Shown: piece after piece, positions 1 to 7,928 of the stretch
Numbering within the stretch: position 1 is the first letter of the stretch
Layout of the letters: each line of letters opens with the position of its first letter
Assembly: GCA_030633225.1 (NCBI GenBank)
Contig: DAOVTF010000013.1
Location: 1-13,470, forward strand
Direction of reading: 5' to 3'
From: Flavobacteriaceae bacterium
Lineage (GTDB): Bacteria > Bacteroidota > Bacteroidia > Flavobacteriales > Flavobacteriaceae
Length of the DNA: 13,470 nucleotides
Notes under the pieces: generated by a model
What the model saw: only the letters and a program-made list of their open reading frames with translations
What the model was told of the DNA's origin: nothing
Databases searched by the model: none
Translations under genes and position numbers: made by a program

Positions 1-304
1 CAACAGGAACACCTGTTTCAATCATCTTTGCCAGATTTTTATCATCCTCTACTTTTATACCCTTCAACTTTGTAGATGAAAAAGCTGTCAGCTTTGCATT
101 ATTAAGTTTTACATTTTTCATCTCTTCAAAAAATGCTACATCTTTTGGATTGGATCCAGGCCATCCCCCTTCTATATAATGAACACCAAATTCATCCAGG
201 TTCCTGGCAATTTTTATCTTATCATTTACAGTAAAGTTCACTCCAACACTCTGAGATCCATCTCTTAAGGTTGTGTCAAATATTTGGACTTGATTTTTAC
301 TCAT
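1..304 (-). CDS. cimA: citramalate synthase-like (LeuA/CimA superfamily), N-terminal part, truncated by window edge
   Basis: Reading the minus strand from the ATG at 304-302 gives 101 codons open to the window edge, so the C-terminus is missing. Residues 9-18 read FDTTLRDGSQ, the metal- and substrate-binding signature of the HMGL-like/isopropylmalate synthase superfamily (Arg14, Asp15). Residues 45-55 read EGGWPGSNPKD; I associate EGGWPG with the Geobacter-type (R)-citramalate synthase branch rather than with 2-isopropylmalate or homocitrate synthases, from memory of the family. Citramalate synthase condenses pyruvate with acetyl-CoA, the first step of a threonine-independent route to 2-oxobutanoate and isoleucine. 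The gene points away from the ilv operon and is separated from it by one unrelated gene. Membership of the superfamily is certain; substrate is inferred and could be checked from the missing C-terminal regulatory domain. Confidence 0.82.
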   Translation of the reverse strand, partial: MSKNQVQIFDTTLRDGSQSVGVNFTVNDKIKIARNLDEFGVHYIEGGWPGSNPKDVAFFEEMKNVKLNNAKLTAFSSTKLKGIKVEDDKNLAKMIETGVPV

Positions 305-335
305 TATTAAATAATTTTTATCACTTTTGAATAAT

Positions 336-343
336 CAAAATTA
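336..343 (-). promoter_or_regulatory. possible -7 element for the citramalate synthase-like gene
   Basis: On the minus strand this reads TAATTTTG, an exact match to the Bacteroidota -7 consensus TAnnTTTG, about 30 nt ahead of the start codon at 304. No TTG (-33) element is seen at the usual 17-23 nt spacing, and such 8-mers arise by chance in AT-rich DNA, so support is weak. Confidence 0.25.
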
Positions 344-452
344 AATGATATCAGAGATATTTTTAATTTTTATTTAGAATGTTTACTATATTCAAAATAT
401 TTTTAATAATTTAAAAGTAAGATTAACAGTTAGTTAAAGATATATTTTTACG

Positions 453-1997
453 ATGTCTATGGAAAAAAATGACACACTTTTTTTATTGGTAAAGTCATTG
501 ATGAAGTCTGAAAAAAGGCAATTCAAATTATATGCTGGTAGGCTAGGAGGTAATTCTGAAAAAAACTTCATGGCATTGTTTAATGTTTTAGATAAAATGG
601 AAGATTTTAATGAAAGAATAATTCTTCAAAAAACCAATATTAAAAAACAACAACTTTCAAATTCAAAAGCACCTTTGTATAAACAAATTTTAGTGAGTTT
701 AAAGTTAAACCCATTTCATAAAAATATTAAAACTCAAATTAGAGAACAACTAGATTTTGCAACCATTTTATATAACAAAGGATTGCATAAACAAAGTTTG
801 AAGATTTTAGATAAAGTTAAGAATATTGCTTTATTGAATAATGAAAATAATCTTGCCTTTGAAATTGTTGAATTTGAAAAAATAATTGAATCTCAGTATA
901 TTACACGTAGTATGAGCTCAAGAGCCGATGATTTAATTAATCAGTCAAAAGAGTTGAGTAACAAAACGGTTCTGTTAAGTAAATTCTCAAATTTATCATT
1001 AAAATTATATAGCTTATTACTAAGAAAAGGGTATGTAAAAACGAGTGAAGATTTTGAACAGATTAAAATAATTTTTGATAAAAGTTTACCTACTTATGAT
1101 ATTTCTAAGTTAGGCTTAAAAGAAAAACTTTTTTTATATAAAGCATATTTATGGTATAGTTTAATAACTCAAGATTTTGTTTTAAGTTATAAATATGCCC
1201 AAAAATGGGTGGATCTATTTCATTATAATCCGATAATGAAAAAGAATAATCCCGTTTTTTATTTAAAAGGAATAAATTACTTATTAGAATCTTTATTTTT
1301 AATTCAACATGTTACTAAATTCAAATCAACATTACATTATTTAGAACAAGAAATAGAGCAACACAATTTCTTTTTAAATGAGAATACTGAGTCTCTTGCC
1401 TTTTTATACTTGTATTTAAACAAAATAAATTTATTTTTTCTTGAAGGTAACTTTAATCAAGGGATTGATTTAATTCCAGAGGTTTTAGATAAAATAGAAA
1501 ATTTTAAATATAAAATAGATGAATACCACATCATGGTATTTTACTATAAGTTTGCAAGTTTACATTTTGGTGCTGAACAGTATGAGAAATGTATTTTTTA
1601 TTTAGAAAAAATAATAAAGAACAAAGGTTTAAAAATGCGTGAAGATTTACTTTGCTATTCAAGAATATTAAATTTGGTTGCACATTATGAAGCTGGGATA
1701 GATCAAAATTTAGATGTATTAATTAGAACGACCTATAAATTTTTGATTAAAATGAATGAATTGCATTTGGTGCAAAAAAAATTCATTGATTTTTTACGAA
1801 ATTTAAGTAATATATACCCTCATCAGTTAAAAAATGCTTTTATTAATTTGCATAAAGAATTAAAAGTATTTGAGAATCATCCATATGAAAAAAGATCATT
1901 TATGTACTTAGATATGATCTCCTGGTTAGAAAGTAAAATAGATAATGTTCCAGTTGAATCAATTATAAAGAAGAAAGCATTGAATAAGTATAAATAG
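453..1997 (+). CDS. hypothetical protein, 514 aa, helical TPR-like, function unknown
   Basis: I do not recognise a named family. The protein has no signal peptide or membrane segment and is rich in Lys, Leu, Phe, Tyr and Asn. It appears mostly alpha-helical, with spaced aromatic/hydrophobic pairs such as LFLYKAYLWYSL and FKYKIDEYHIMVFYYKFASLHF resembling degenerate tetratricopeptide-like helix pairs. The first 80 residues (LFLLVKSLMKSEKRQFKLYA, then KNFMALFNVLDKM) look like a separate N-terminal helical region. Probably a cytoplasmic scaffold-type protein. An in-frame ATG two codons downstream (459) is an equally possible start. Its stop codon is only 6 nt ahead of the -7 element of the ilv leader promoter, and the -33 element falls inside its last codons. 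No hairpin terminator follows it, so some read-through into the ilv leader is possible. Confidence 0.85.
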   Translation: MSMEKNDTLFLLVKSLMKSEKRQFKLYAGRLGGNSEKNFMALFNVLDKMEDFNERIILQKTNIKKQQLSNSKAPLYKQILVSLKLNPFHKNIKTQIREQLDFATILYNKGLHKQSLKILDKVKNIALLNNENNLAFEIVEFEKIIESQYITRSMSSRADDLINQSKELSNKTVLLSKFSNLSLKLYSLLLRKGYVKTSEDFEQIKIIFDKSLPTYDISKLGLKEKLFLYKAYLWYSLITQDFVLSYKYAQKWVDLFHYNPIMKKNNPVFYLKGINYLLESLFLIQHVTKFKSTLHYLEQEIEQHNFFLNENTESLAFLYLYLNKINLFFLEGNFNQGIDLIPEVLDKIENFKYKIDEYHIMVFYYKFASLHFGAEQYEKCIFYLEKIIKNKGLKMREDLLCYSRILNLVAHYEAGIDQNLDVLIRTTYKFLIKMNELHLVQKKFIDFLRNLSNIYPHQLKNAFINLHKELKVFENHPYEKRSFMYLDMISWLESKIDNVPVESIIKKKALNKYK

Positions 1998-2011
1998 TTT
2001 TTTTATATTTG
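1980..2011 (+). promoter_or_regulatory. predicted promoter of the ilv leader/operon
   Basis: TATATTTG at 2004-2011 is an exact match to the Bacteroidota -7 element TAnnTTTG. A TTG at 1980-1982 lies 21 nt upstream, within the spacing known for the -33 element in Bacteroides and Flavobacterium. Transcription would start near 2015-2020, leaving only about 15 nt before the leader peptide ATG at 2034, the compact arrangement expected of attenuation leaders. The -33 part overlaps the end of the preceding coding region. Confidence 0.55.
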
Positions 2012-2033
2012 ACACATGGTTAATTCCATATAA

Positions 2034-2099
2034 ATGAAACAAATTAATTTATATATCAATATTATTATTCAACTTATTATTTCAAATTTGAAAGAATAG
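2034..2099 (+). CDS. ilvL: ilv operon leader peptide, 21 aa, isoleucine-rich
   Basis: A short ORF runs from ATG 2034-2036 to TAG 2097-2099. Its 21 residues contain seven Ile (positions 4, 8, 10, 11, 12, 15, 16) and three Leu (6, 14, 19). The core from residue 8 reads INIIIQLII; six of the seven Ile codons are ATT and one is ATC. It contains no Val or Thr codons. It lies just downstream of a predicted promoter and 28 nt ahead of a perfect terminator hairpin, before the ilvDBNC operon. This is the arrangement of ribosome-mediated attenuation leaders such as enterobacterial ilvL. Shortage of charged tRNA-Ile would stall the ribosome around 2061-2081 and favour antitermination. AT-rich DNA tends to encode Ile, Asn and Lys, so the peptide alone would not be convincing; its setting is. 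The peptide itself probably has no function beyond being translated. The symbol is by analogy. Confidence 0.72.
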   Translation: MKQINLYINIIIQLIISNLKE

Positions 2100-2143
2100 G
2101 AAGCTGTACATTGTAAAATAGTTTATGAAAACCTTCCTTTTTT
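2093..2143 (+). promoter_or_regulatory. predicted antiterminator pairing of the ilv attenuator
   Basis: AGGAAG at 2098-2103, overlapping the leader stop codon (2097-2099), is complementary to CTTCCT at 2133-2138, which is part of the 5' arm of the terminator. After one U-U mismatch (2097/2139) the pairing can continue with AAGAA (2093-2096 region) against the T-run at 2140-2143, including one G-U pair. This helix and the terminator are mutually exclusive. A ribosome stalled on the Ile codons leaves 2093-2103 free and would allow it; a ribosome that reaches the stop codon would cover it and let the terminator form. A protecting 1:2 helix is less clear: CAACTT (2070-2075) could pair imperfectly with AAGCTG (2102-2107). 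Confidence 0.55.
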
Positions 2144-2157
2144 AGGAAGGTTTTTTT
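2128..2157 (+). terminator. attenuator: intrinsic terminator upstream of ilvD
   Basis: AAAACCTTCCT (2128-2138) and AGGAAGGTTTT (2144-2154) form a perfect 11-bp stem with a 5-nt T loop, and the T-run continues to 2157. The hairpin sits 28 nt after the leader peptide stop and about 195 nt before ilvD. Since it lies downstream of its own promoter and leader ORF, I read it as a conditional terminator rather than the end of the 514-aa gene, although it could also stop read-through from that gene. Confidence 0.85.
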
Positions 2158-2351
2158 ATTTAAGTTTTGTAAATTATAAGTGATAAAGCACATTAAATCA
2201 ATACAATAATCAATTATTTAAGCTATTGAATGTTGTAATAAACTAATTAAAAAGAATAACATGACTTGGAGGCTTTATATTTTTGAAGATTATCTAGTAA
2301 GATATATAATCAAAACACATAAATTAAAGGTCCAAATAACGATTAAGGTTA
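2158..2351 (+). other. long untranslated region between attenuator and ilvD
   Basis: About 195 nt of AT-rich sequence separate the attenuator from the ilvD start. It contains a 32-codon ORF (ATG 2261 to TAA 2357-2359) with Bacteroidota-typical A-rich sequence upstream, whose stop overlaps the ilvD start; its product (MTWRLYIFEDYLVR...) matches nothing I know. An exact -7 match TATTTTTG lies at 2278-2285 but lacks a -33 partner. I see no obvious strong hairpin or known riboswitch in this stretch. Confidence 0.4.
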
Positions 2352-4031
2352 ATGAATAAATTAAATAAACATAGTAAACGTTTAACTCAAGATGAAACCC
2401 AACCAGCTGCTCAAGCAATGTTGTATGCTGTAGGTTTGTCTGATGATGATATGAATAAGCCACAAATTGGTATTGCAAGTACTGGTTACGACGGTAATCC
2501 TTGTAATATGCATTTGAATAAGTTGGCCTATCAAATAAAAGAACAAGTAAATAAAATAGAGCAAGTAGGTTTAGTTTTTAACACCATTGGTGTTAGTGAT
2601 GGAATTTCAATGGGTACTTCAGGAATGAATTATTCATTGCCTTCACGTGATATTATTGCAGATTCAATGGAAACTGTAGTTAATGCACAAAGTTACGATG
2701 CTTTAGTTCCAGTTGTTGGTTGTGATAAAAATATGCCAGGATCGGTTATGGCTATGTTGAGGTTAAACCGACCTTCAATAATGGTTTACGGAGGAACAAT
2801 AGCATCAGGTTGCCATAATGGTGAGAAATTAAATATAGTTTCGGCTTTTGAAGCTTTAGGAAAAAAAGTTGCAGGAACTATTGATGCAGCCGAATACAAA
2901 AGTATTATTAAAAAGGCTTGTCCTGGGCCTGGTGCTTGTGGAGGTATGTATACCGCAAATACTATGGCTTCTGCTATTGAAGCTTTAGGATTTTCACTAC
3001 CATTTAATTCATCTCTTCCGGCAGAAAATCCTTTAAAAGATGAGGAAGCAAAGAGAACTGCTTCGGCGATTAAAAATCTGTTAGAGTTAGATTTAAAACC
3101 TTTAGACATCATCACTAAAAAATCACTTGAAAATGCTATAACTGTTGTGAATGCTTTGGGCGGTTCAACCAATGCTGTTTTGCATTTTTTAGCAATTGCT
3201 CATGCAGCTGATATTGAATTCACTTTAGATGATTTTCAAAAAGTAAGTGATCGTACTCCGGTTATTGGCGATTTAAAACCCAGTGGTAAGTATTTAATGG
3301 AAGATGTTCATGATATTGGAGGTACACCAGCTGTGATGAAATATCTTTTAGAGAAAGGATTGATTCATGGTGATTGTTTGACCGTTACCGGAAAAACGAT
3401 TGCTGAAAATTTAGAAAGTGTTAGAGCTTTAGAATTTGAACAAGATGTAATTCATTCGTCAGAAGAAGCTCTAAAGCAAACAGGAAATATACAGATCATG
3501 TTTGGTAATCTTGCTGAAGAAGGTGGAGTTGCCAAAATAAGTGGTTATGAGGGAAATTTATTTGAAGGTCCAGCCGTAGTTTTTAATAGCGAAGATGAAG
3601 CAAATCAAGGAATAAGCACTGGGAAAGCCAAAAGAGGAGATGTGATCGTTATTCGTTATGTTGGTCCAAAAGGAGGTCCTGGAATGCCAGAAATGCTGAA
3701 ACCAACTTCAATGATCATGGGTGCTGGTTTGGGTAAGTCGGTTGCTCTAATAACAGATGGTAGATTTTCAGGAGGCACACACGGTTTTGTTGTAGGTCAT
3801 ATTACACCAGAAGCACAAACGGGAGGTTTAATTGCTTTGTTGGAAAATGGAGATAAGATTACAATTGATGCTGCAAATAACAAGATTAGTGTTGATTTAT
3901 CGGCAAATGAAATAGAAGAAAGAAAAGAAAAATGGGAACAACCAGCTCCAAAACATAAGAAAGGAATTTTATATAAATACGCAAAAATGGTTTCTTCAGC
4001 ATCTGAAGGTTGTGTAACAGATAAGTTTTAA
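2352..4031 (+). CDS. ilvD: dihydroxy-acid dehydratase
   Basis: Catalyses dehydration of 2,3-dihydroxyisovalerate and 2,3-dihydroxy-3-methylvalerate to the 2-oxo acid precursors of Val/Leu and Ile, in the cytoplasm. The 559-residue length is normal for IlvD. Visible family motifs: NPCNMH with Cys51, GCDKNMPGS with Cys124 (the DK pair, 125-126, belongs to the Mg site), [17 protein letters not shown] with Cys196, and a C-terminal [10 protein letters not shown]. Cys51, Cys124 and Cys196 are the expected iron-sulfur cluster ligands. It is the first structural gene after the attenuator, followed by ilvB after 56 nt. The start at 2352 (AATG) gives the usual short N-terminus before the KxxSKRLTQ segment. 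Expression is predicted to respond to isoleucine supply through the upstream attenuator. Confidence 0.98.
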   Translation: MNKLNKHSKRLTQDETQPAAQAMLYAVGLSDDDMNKPQIGIASTGYDGNPCNMHLNKLAYQIKEQVNKIEQVGLVFNTIGVSDGISMGTSGMNYSLPSRDIIADSMETVVNAQSYDALVPVVGCDKNMPGSVMAMLRLNRPSIMVYGGTIASGCHNGEKLNIVSAFEALGKKVAGTIDAAEYKSIIKKACPGPGACGGMYTANTMASAIEALGFSLPFNSSLPAENPLKDEEAKRTASAIKNLLELDLKPLDIITKKSLENAITVVNALGGSTNAVLHFLAIAHAADIEFTLDDFQKVSDRTPVIGDLKPSGKYLMEDVHDIGGTPAVMKYLLEKGLIHGDCLTVTGKTIAENLESVRALEFEQDVIHSSEEALKQTGNIQIMFGNLAEEGGVAKISGYEGNLFEGPAVVFNSEDEANQGISTGKAKRGDVIVIRYVGPKGGPGMPEMLKPTSMIMGAGLGKSVALITDGRFSGGTHGFVVGHITPEAQTGGLIALLENGDKITIDAANNKISVDLSANEIEERKEKWEQPAPKHKKGILYKYAKMVSSASEGCVTDKF

Positions 4032-4087
4032 AACGAAAAGTAAAAAGATAATAGTTTAGATATAGATTTAACCATAAACAATAAATT

Positions 4088-5821
4088 ATGGAGACAATAA
4101 CAAAACAAGAACAAAAAGTGGATAATAAAAAGGGAGTGAAAGTATCGGGTTCGGAAGCAGTTGTAAAATGCTTGTTAGCCGAAGATGCAAATTTAATTTA
4201 TGGATATCCTGGAGGGGCAATTATGCCGGTTTATGATGAACTCTATAAATATCAAAATGAATTACATCATGTATTAACTCGACATGAACAAGGAGCAATT
4301 CACGCTGCTCAAGGGTTTGCTCGTGCTTCAGGAAAAGTTGGAGTTGTTATAGCTACTTCGGGTCCGGGTGCAACAAATATAATAACCGGTATTGCGGATG
4401 CACAAATAGATTCTACTCCTTTGGTATGCATAACTGGTCAGGTAAGTTCAAATCTTTTAGGAAGTGATGCTTTTCAGGAAACGGATATTATTAGTATTTC
4501 TACCCCGGTTACAAAATGGAACTATCAAATTACCAAAGCTTCAGAAATACCAGAAATATTGGCAAAAGCGTTTTTTATTGCTAAATCAGGTCGTCCAGGC
4601 CCGGTTTTAGTTGATATTACTAAAGATGCTCAGTTTGAAGAACTGAATTTTTCTTATAAAAAATGTGAAAGAATTAGAAGTTATCATCCTATTCCTAAAT
4701 TAGATAATAAGCAAGTTAAAGCTGCTGCTGATTTGATAAATAATGCTAAAAAACCATTTGTTGTATTTGGTCAAGGTGTTATTTTGGGTAATGCAGAAAG
4801 TGAATTTAAAGCATTTATTGAAAAAGCAGATATTCCGTCAGCATCAACTTTATTAGGTTTATCAGCTCTACCAACCAAACATGATTTGAATGTGGGTATG
4901 GTTGGTATGCACGGACATTATGCACCTAATGTTTTGACCAATGATTGCGATGTTTTAATTGCAATTGGAATGCGTTTTGACGATCGGGTTACCGGTAATT
5001 TAGAAACTTATGCTAAGCAGGCCAAAATAATTCATTTTGATATTGATCCTTCTGAAATTGATAAAAATGTAAAAACTGATGTTGCTGTTTTAGGTGATGT
5101 AAAAGAAACTTTATCAGGAATATTATCGCTTATAGATTCAAATAAACATTCAAAATGGATTAAAAAGTTTAAAGACTTATATGATGTTGAGTTTGATAAA
5201 GTGATCAACGAGCAATTGAACCCAACCAAAGAAGGATTGACCATGGGTGAAGTGATGAAGGCTATTAATAAAGAAACAAAAGGTGAAGCAATCATTGTTT
5301 CTGATGTAGGTCAGAATCAAATGTTTTCAAGTAGATATGCGAATTTTAAGCAATCAAAAAGCGTAATAACTTCAGGTGGTTTAGGTACAATGGGATTTTG
5401 CTTACCGGCGTCAATAGGTGCTAAAATGGGAGCACCTGAAAGAGAAGTTGTTGCCATTATTGGAGATGGAGGTTTTCAAATGACCATTCAAGAATTAGGT
5501 ACTATTTTACAAACTAAAGTGCCGGTAAAAATTGTGGTTTTAAACAATGAATTTTTAGGAATGGTTCGTCAATGGCAAGAGATGTTTTTTGATAGAAGGT
5601 ATGCATCAACAGTAATGACCAATCCTGATTTTATTAAAATTGTAGAAGGATATGGAATAAAAGCAAATAGAGTTACTAAAAGAGGTGATCTGGCAAAAAG
5701 TATTTCTGAAATGATTGATTCAAAAGAATCTTATTTTTTAGAAGTAGTTGTTGAGAAAGAAGGAAATGTTTTTCCAATGATACCAACTGGAGCAACAGTT
5801 TCAGATATTAGATTAAAATAA
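4088..5821 (+). CDS. ilvB: acetolactate (acetohydroxyacid) synthase, large catalytic subunit
   Basis: Thiamine diphosphate- and FAD-dependent enzyme that condenses two pyruvates to 2-acetolactate, or pyruvate with 2-oxobutanoate to 2-aceto-2-hydroxybutanoate. The 577 residues show the three-domain family layout. The N-terminal ThDP-binding domain has GYPGGAIMPVYDEL (39-52) and RHEQGAIHAAQGFAR with catalytic Glu67; the central domain has RFDDRVTG (296-303); the C-terminal domain has the ThDP/Mg motif GDGGF (459-463) ending in NNEFLGMVRQWQ (from 486). A Lys/Glu-rich N-terminal tail of about 17 residues (METITKQEQKVDNKKGV) precedes the conserved core. The gene lies 56 nt after ilvD and only 8 nt before ilvN, so catalytic and regulatory subunits are produced together. 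Confidence 0.98.
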   Translation: METITKQEQKVDNKKGVKVSGSEAVVKCLLAEDANLIYGYPGGAIMPVYDELYKYQNELHHVLTRHEQGAIHAAQGFARASGKVGVVIATSGPGATNIITGIADAQIDSTPLVCITGQVSSNLLGSDAFQETDIISISTPVTKWNYQITKASEIPEILAKAFFIAKSGRPGPVLVDITKDAQFEELNFSYKKCERIRSYHPIPKLDNKQVKAAADLINNAKKPFVVFGQGVILGNAESEFKAFIEKADIPSASTLLGLSALPTKHDLNVGMVGMHGHYAPNVLTNDCDVLIAIGMRFDDRVTGNLETYAKQAKIIHFDIDPSEIDKNVKTDVAVLGDVKETLSGILSLIDSNKHSKWIKKFKDLYDVEFDKVINEQLNPTKEGLTMGEVMKAINKETKGEAIIVSDVGQNQMFSSRYANFKQSKSVITSGGLGTMGFCLPASIGAKMGAPEREVVAIIGDGGFQMTIQELGTILQTKVPVKIVVLNNEFLGMVRQWQEMFFDRRYASTVMTNPDFIKIVEGYGIKANRVTKRGDLAKSISEMIDSKESYFLEVVVEKEGNVFPMIPTGATVSDIRLK

Positions 5822-5829
5822 AAATTATC

Positions 5830-6354
5830 ATGAAAAAAGTTTTATATAGCATATCAATTTATACAGAAAACAATTTAGGATTGTTAAACAGAATATCGAG
5901 TATATTTTTACAAAGACATATTAATATTGAGAGTTTAACTGCTTCAAATTCTGAAATTGAAAACGTTACAAGATTAATTATTGTTGTAAATTCAACTGAA
6001 GATCTTATCAAAAAAGTTATTGGTCAAATAGAAAAACAAGTGGAGGTAATTAAAGCGTATTACCATACCAATGAAGAATCTATTTATTTGCAAACGGCTT
6101 TGTTTAAAATAAAATCAAAACTTCTTTTTGAAAAACGCCAAATTCAAAATATTATAAAGAAAAGTAATTCGCAAATTGTAACTGTTACACCTGAGTTTTT
6201 TGTAATTGAAAAATCGGGTAGAAAAGAAGAGATTGATAAACTTTATAATCAAATACTACCTTATGGTATCATGCAATTTGTACGATCAGGAAGAATATCA
6301 GTTACCAAGGAAGAGATGAAAATTTCAGAAATATTAAAAAAACAATTAAATTAA
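5830..6354 (+). CDS. ilvN: acetolactate synthase, small regulatory subunit
   Basis: Regulatory subunit that activates IlvB and confers feedback inhibition by branched-chain amino acids. The 174 residues contain an N-terminal ACT domain (about 4-77) starting [18 protein letters not shown] and continuing [13 protein letters not shown], and a C-terminal ALS small-subunit domain (about 90-170). Residues Asn14, Gly17 and Asn32 align by eye with the valine-contacting Asn11, Gly14 and Asn29 of E. coli IlvH, so feedback control is probably retained. Start lies 8 nt after the ilvB stop, and ilvC follows after 17 nt. The name ilvH would fit equally well. Confidence 0.96.
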   Translation: MKKVLYSISIYTENNLGLLNRISSIFLQRHINIESLTASNSEIENVTRLIIVVNSTEDLIKKVIGQIEKQVEVIKAYYHTNEESIYLQTALFKIKSKLLFEKRQIQNIIKKSNSQIVTVTPEFFVIEKSGRKEEIDKLYNQILPYGIMQFVRSGRISVTKEEMKISEILKKQLN

Positions 6355-6371
6355 ATTATTATAAAATTATA

Positions 6372-7847
6372 ATGGCAAATTATTTTAACACACTTTCGCT
6401 AAGAGATCAATTAGCACAATTAGGTAAATGTAGGTTTATGGATCCATCAGAATTTGTTGATGGTGTAGAAGTTTTAAAAGGATTAAAAATTGCAATTGTT
6501 GGTTGTGGAGCACAAGGATTAAATCAAGGATTGAATATGAGAGATTCTGGATTAGATATTTCTTATGCTTTGAGAGAAGGTGCAATTAAGGAAAAACGCC
6601 AGTCCTATAAAAATGCAAGCGAAAATGGGTTTACAGTTGGAACTTACAAAGAAATTATTCCAGCATCAGATGTTGTAATTAATTTAACTCCAGATAAACA
6701 ACATACTTCAGTTGTTAATACGGTTATGCCTTTAATGAAAAAAGGAGCTACATTATCTTATTCTCATGGTTTTAATATTGTAGAAGAAGGAATGCAAGTC
6801 CGTGATGATTTAACTGTAATCATGGTTGCACCTAAGTCACCAGGATCGGAAGTTAGAGAAGAGTATAAACGAGGATTTGGTGTGCCAACATTAATTGCTG
6901 TTCATCCTGAGAATGATCCTCAAGGTAAAGGCTTTGTACAAGCAAAAGCTTATGCTGTAGCAACTGGTGGTGACAAAGCTGGAGTTTTAGACTCTTCATT
7001 TATTGCCGAAGTAAAATCTGATTTAATGGGTGAACAAACCATTTTATGTGGTGTACTGCAAACAGGATCTATTTTGAGTTTTGATAAAATGGTTGAAAAA
7101 GGTATTGAACCCTCTTATGCCGCGAAATTAATTCAATATGGTTGGGAAACAATTACAGAAGCTTTAAAGCATGGCGGTATTACTAATATGATGGATCGTT
7201 TATCTAATCCGGCTAAAATTAAGGCATTCGAATTATCAGAAGAATTAAAAGATATTATGCGTCCGTTATTTCATAAGCACATGGGTGATATTATTTCAGG
7301 AGAGTTTTCAAAAAATATGATGGAAGATTGGGCAAATGATGATAAAGATCTGTTAACCTGGCGGGCTGCAACTGGTGAAACGGCATTTGAAAAAACTAAA
7401 GCTATAGATAAAAATATATCAGAGCAAGAATTTTTTGACAATGGAGTTTTAATGGTTGCATTTGTAAGAGCCGGAGTTGAATTGGCTTTTGAAACAATGA
7501 CCGAAGCCGGTATTATTGAAGAGTCGGCATATTACGAATCTTTGCACGAAACACCTTTAATTGCAAATACCATTGCACGAAAAAAATTATATGAAATGAA
7601 TGCAACTATTTCTGACACAGCAGAATATGGTTGTTATTTGTTTGATCATGCATGTAAACCATTATTAAGTGATTTTATGAAAAATATTGAAACAGATGTT
7701 ATTGGTAAACCTTTTGGTGATGGAAAAGATAACGGTGTTGATAATCAAAAATTAATTGCAATTAATGAAGAGATTAGATTTCACCCGGTAGAAATTATTG
7801 GTGCTGAATTAAGAGAATCGATGACGGCTATGATTAATATTTTATAA
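6372..7847 (+). CDS. ilvC: ketol-acid reductoisomerase (NADP+), class II
   Basis: Isomerises and reduces acetohydroxy acids to 2,3-dihydroxy acids. At 491 residues it is the long class II form with duplicated C-terminal domains and has the same numbering as E. coli IlvC as I remember it. Rossmann motif GCGAQG is at 44-49. Arg68, Arg76 and Ser78 match the NADPH phosphate-binding residues. His132, Lys155, Asp217, Glu221, Glu389 and Glu393 match the catalytic and metal-binding set. The opening [23 protein letters not shown] is strikingly close to the enterobacterial protein. It lies 17 nt after ilvN and is followed by an intrinsic terminator, marking the likely end of the ilvDBNC unit. Confidence 0.98.
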   Translation: MANYFNTLSLRDQLAQLGKCRFMDPSEFVDGVEVLKGLKIAIVGCGAQGLNQGLNMRDSGLDISYALREGAIKEKRQSYKNASENGFTVGTYKEIIPASDVVINLTPDKQHTSVVNTVMPLMKKGATLSYSHGFNIVEEGMQVRDDLTVIMVAPKSPGSEVREEYKRGFGVPTLIAVHPENDPQGKGFVQAKAYAVATGGDKAGVLDSSFIAEVKSDLMGEQTILCGVLQTGSILSFDKMVEKGIEPSYAAKLIQYGWETITEALKHGGITNMMDRLSNPAKIKAFELSEELKDIMRPLFHKHMGDIISGEFSKNMMEDWANDDKDLLTWRAATGETAFEKTKAIDKNISEQEFFDNGVLMVAFVRAGVELAFETMTEAGIIEESAYYESLHETPLIANTIARKKLYEMNATISDTAEYGCYLFDHACKPLLSDFMKNIETDVIGKPFGDGKDNGVDNQKLIAINEEIRFHPVEIIGAELRESMTAMINIL

Positions 7848-7891
7848 TATTTGAAACTAGCGTAACCTAAATATTAATTAATAGAATGTTG

Positions 7892-7928
7892 CCATCGGTT
7901 TCTTAAATTTGAAATCGGTGGTTTTTTT
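7892..7928 (+). terminator. intrinsic terminator after ilvC
   Basis: Stem arms CCATCGGTTTC (7892-7902) and GAAATCGGTGG (7911-7921) pair over 11 positions with two G-U wobbles and an 8-nt loop, followed by seven T residues (7922-7928). It lies 44 nt after the ilvC stop and 30 nt before the ilvA start. It most simply ends the ilvDBNC transcript; no amino acid-rich leader ORF precedes it, so I do not read it as a leader-peptide attenuator for ilvA. Confidence 0.8.
7904..7911 (+). promoter_or_regulatory. possible -7 element for ilvA, inside the ilvC terminator loop
   Basis: TAAATTTG matches TAnnTTTG exactly and sits mostly in the loop of the terminator hairpin, 47 nt ahead of the ilvA ATG. No -33 TTG is found at a suitable distance (the nearest, 7889-7891, is only 12 nt away). 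It is a weak candidate; ilvA may instead depend on read-through. Confidence 0.25.

Noticed and set aside
357..407. 11-nt direct repeat ATATTTTTAAT at 357-367 and 397-407
   Set aside because: Almost pure A/T string in AT-rich intergenic DNA; no further structure around it.
2016..2033. Five-codon ORF (ATG GTT AAT TCC ATA TAA) directly before the leader ATG
   Set aside because: Lies at or before the predicted transcription start and is too short; its stop abuts the Ile-rich ORF, which has the better position relative to the terminator.
2278..2285. TATTTTTG as an internal promoter for ilvD downstream of the attenuator
   Set aside because: Exact -7 match but no TTG at 17-23 nt; nearest TTG is 42 nt upstream. 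Kept only as a remark under the untranslated region.
2786..3172. 128-codon open frame on the minus strand inside ilvD
   Set aside because: Antisense shadow of a strongly conserved enzyme; composition has no recognisable motif. Same reasoning for minus-strand frames at 2290-2478, 2382-2564, 5032-5295, 8498-8773, 9540-9848 and 12289-12501, and the plus-strand frame at 11040-11273.
7887..7907. Six-codon ORF running into the terminator before ilvA, as a possible second leader peptide
   Set aside because: Encodes MLPSVS with no Ile, Thr, Val or Leu run, and overlaps the hairpin stem itself, so it cannot act as a stalling leader.
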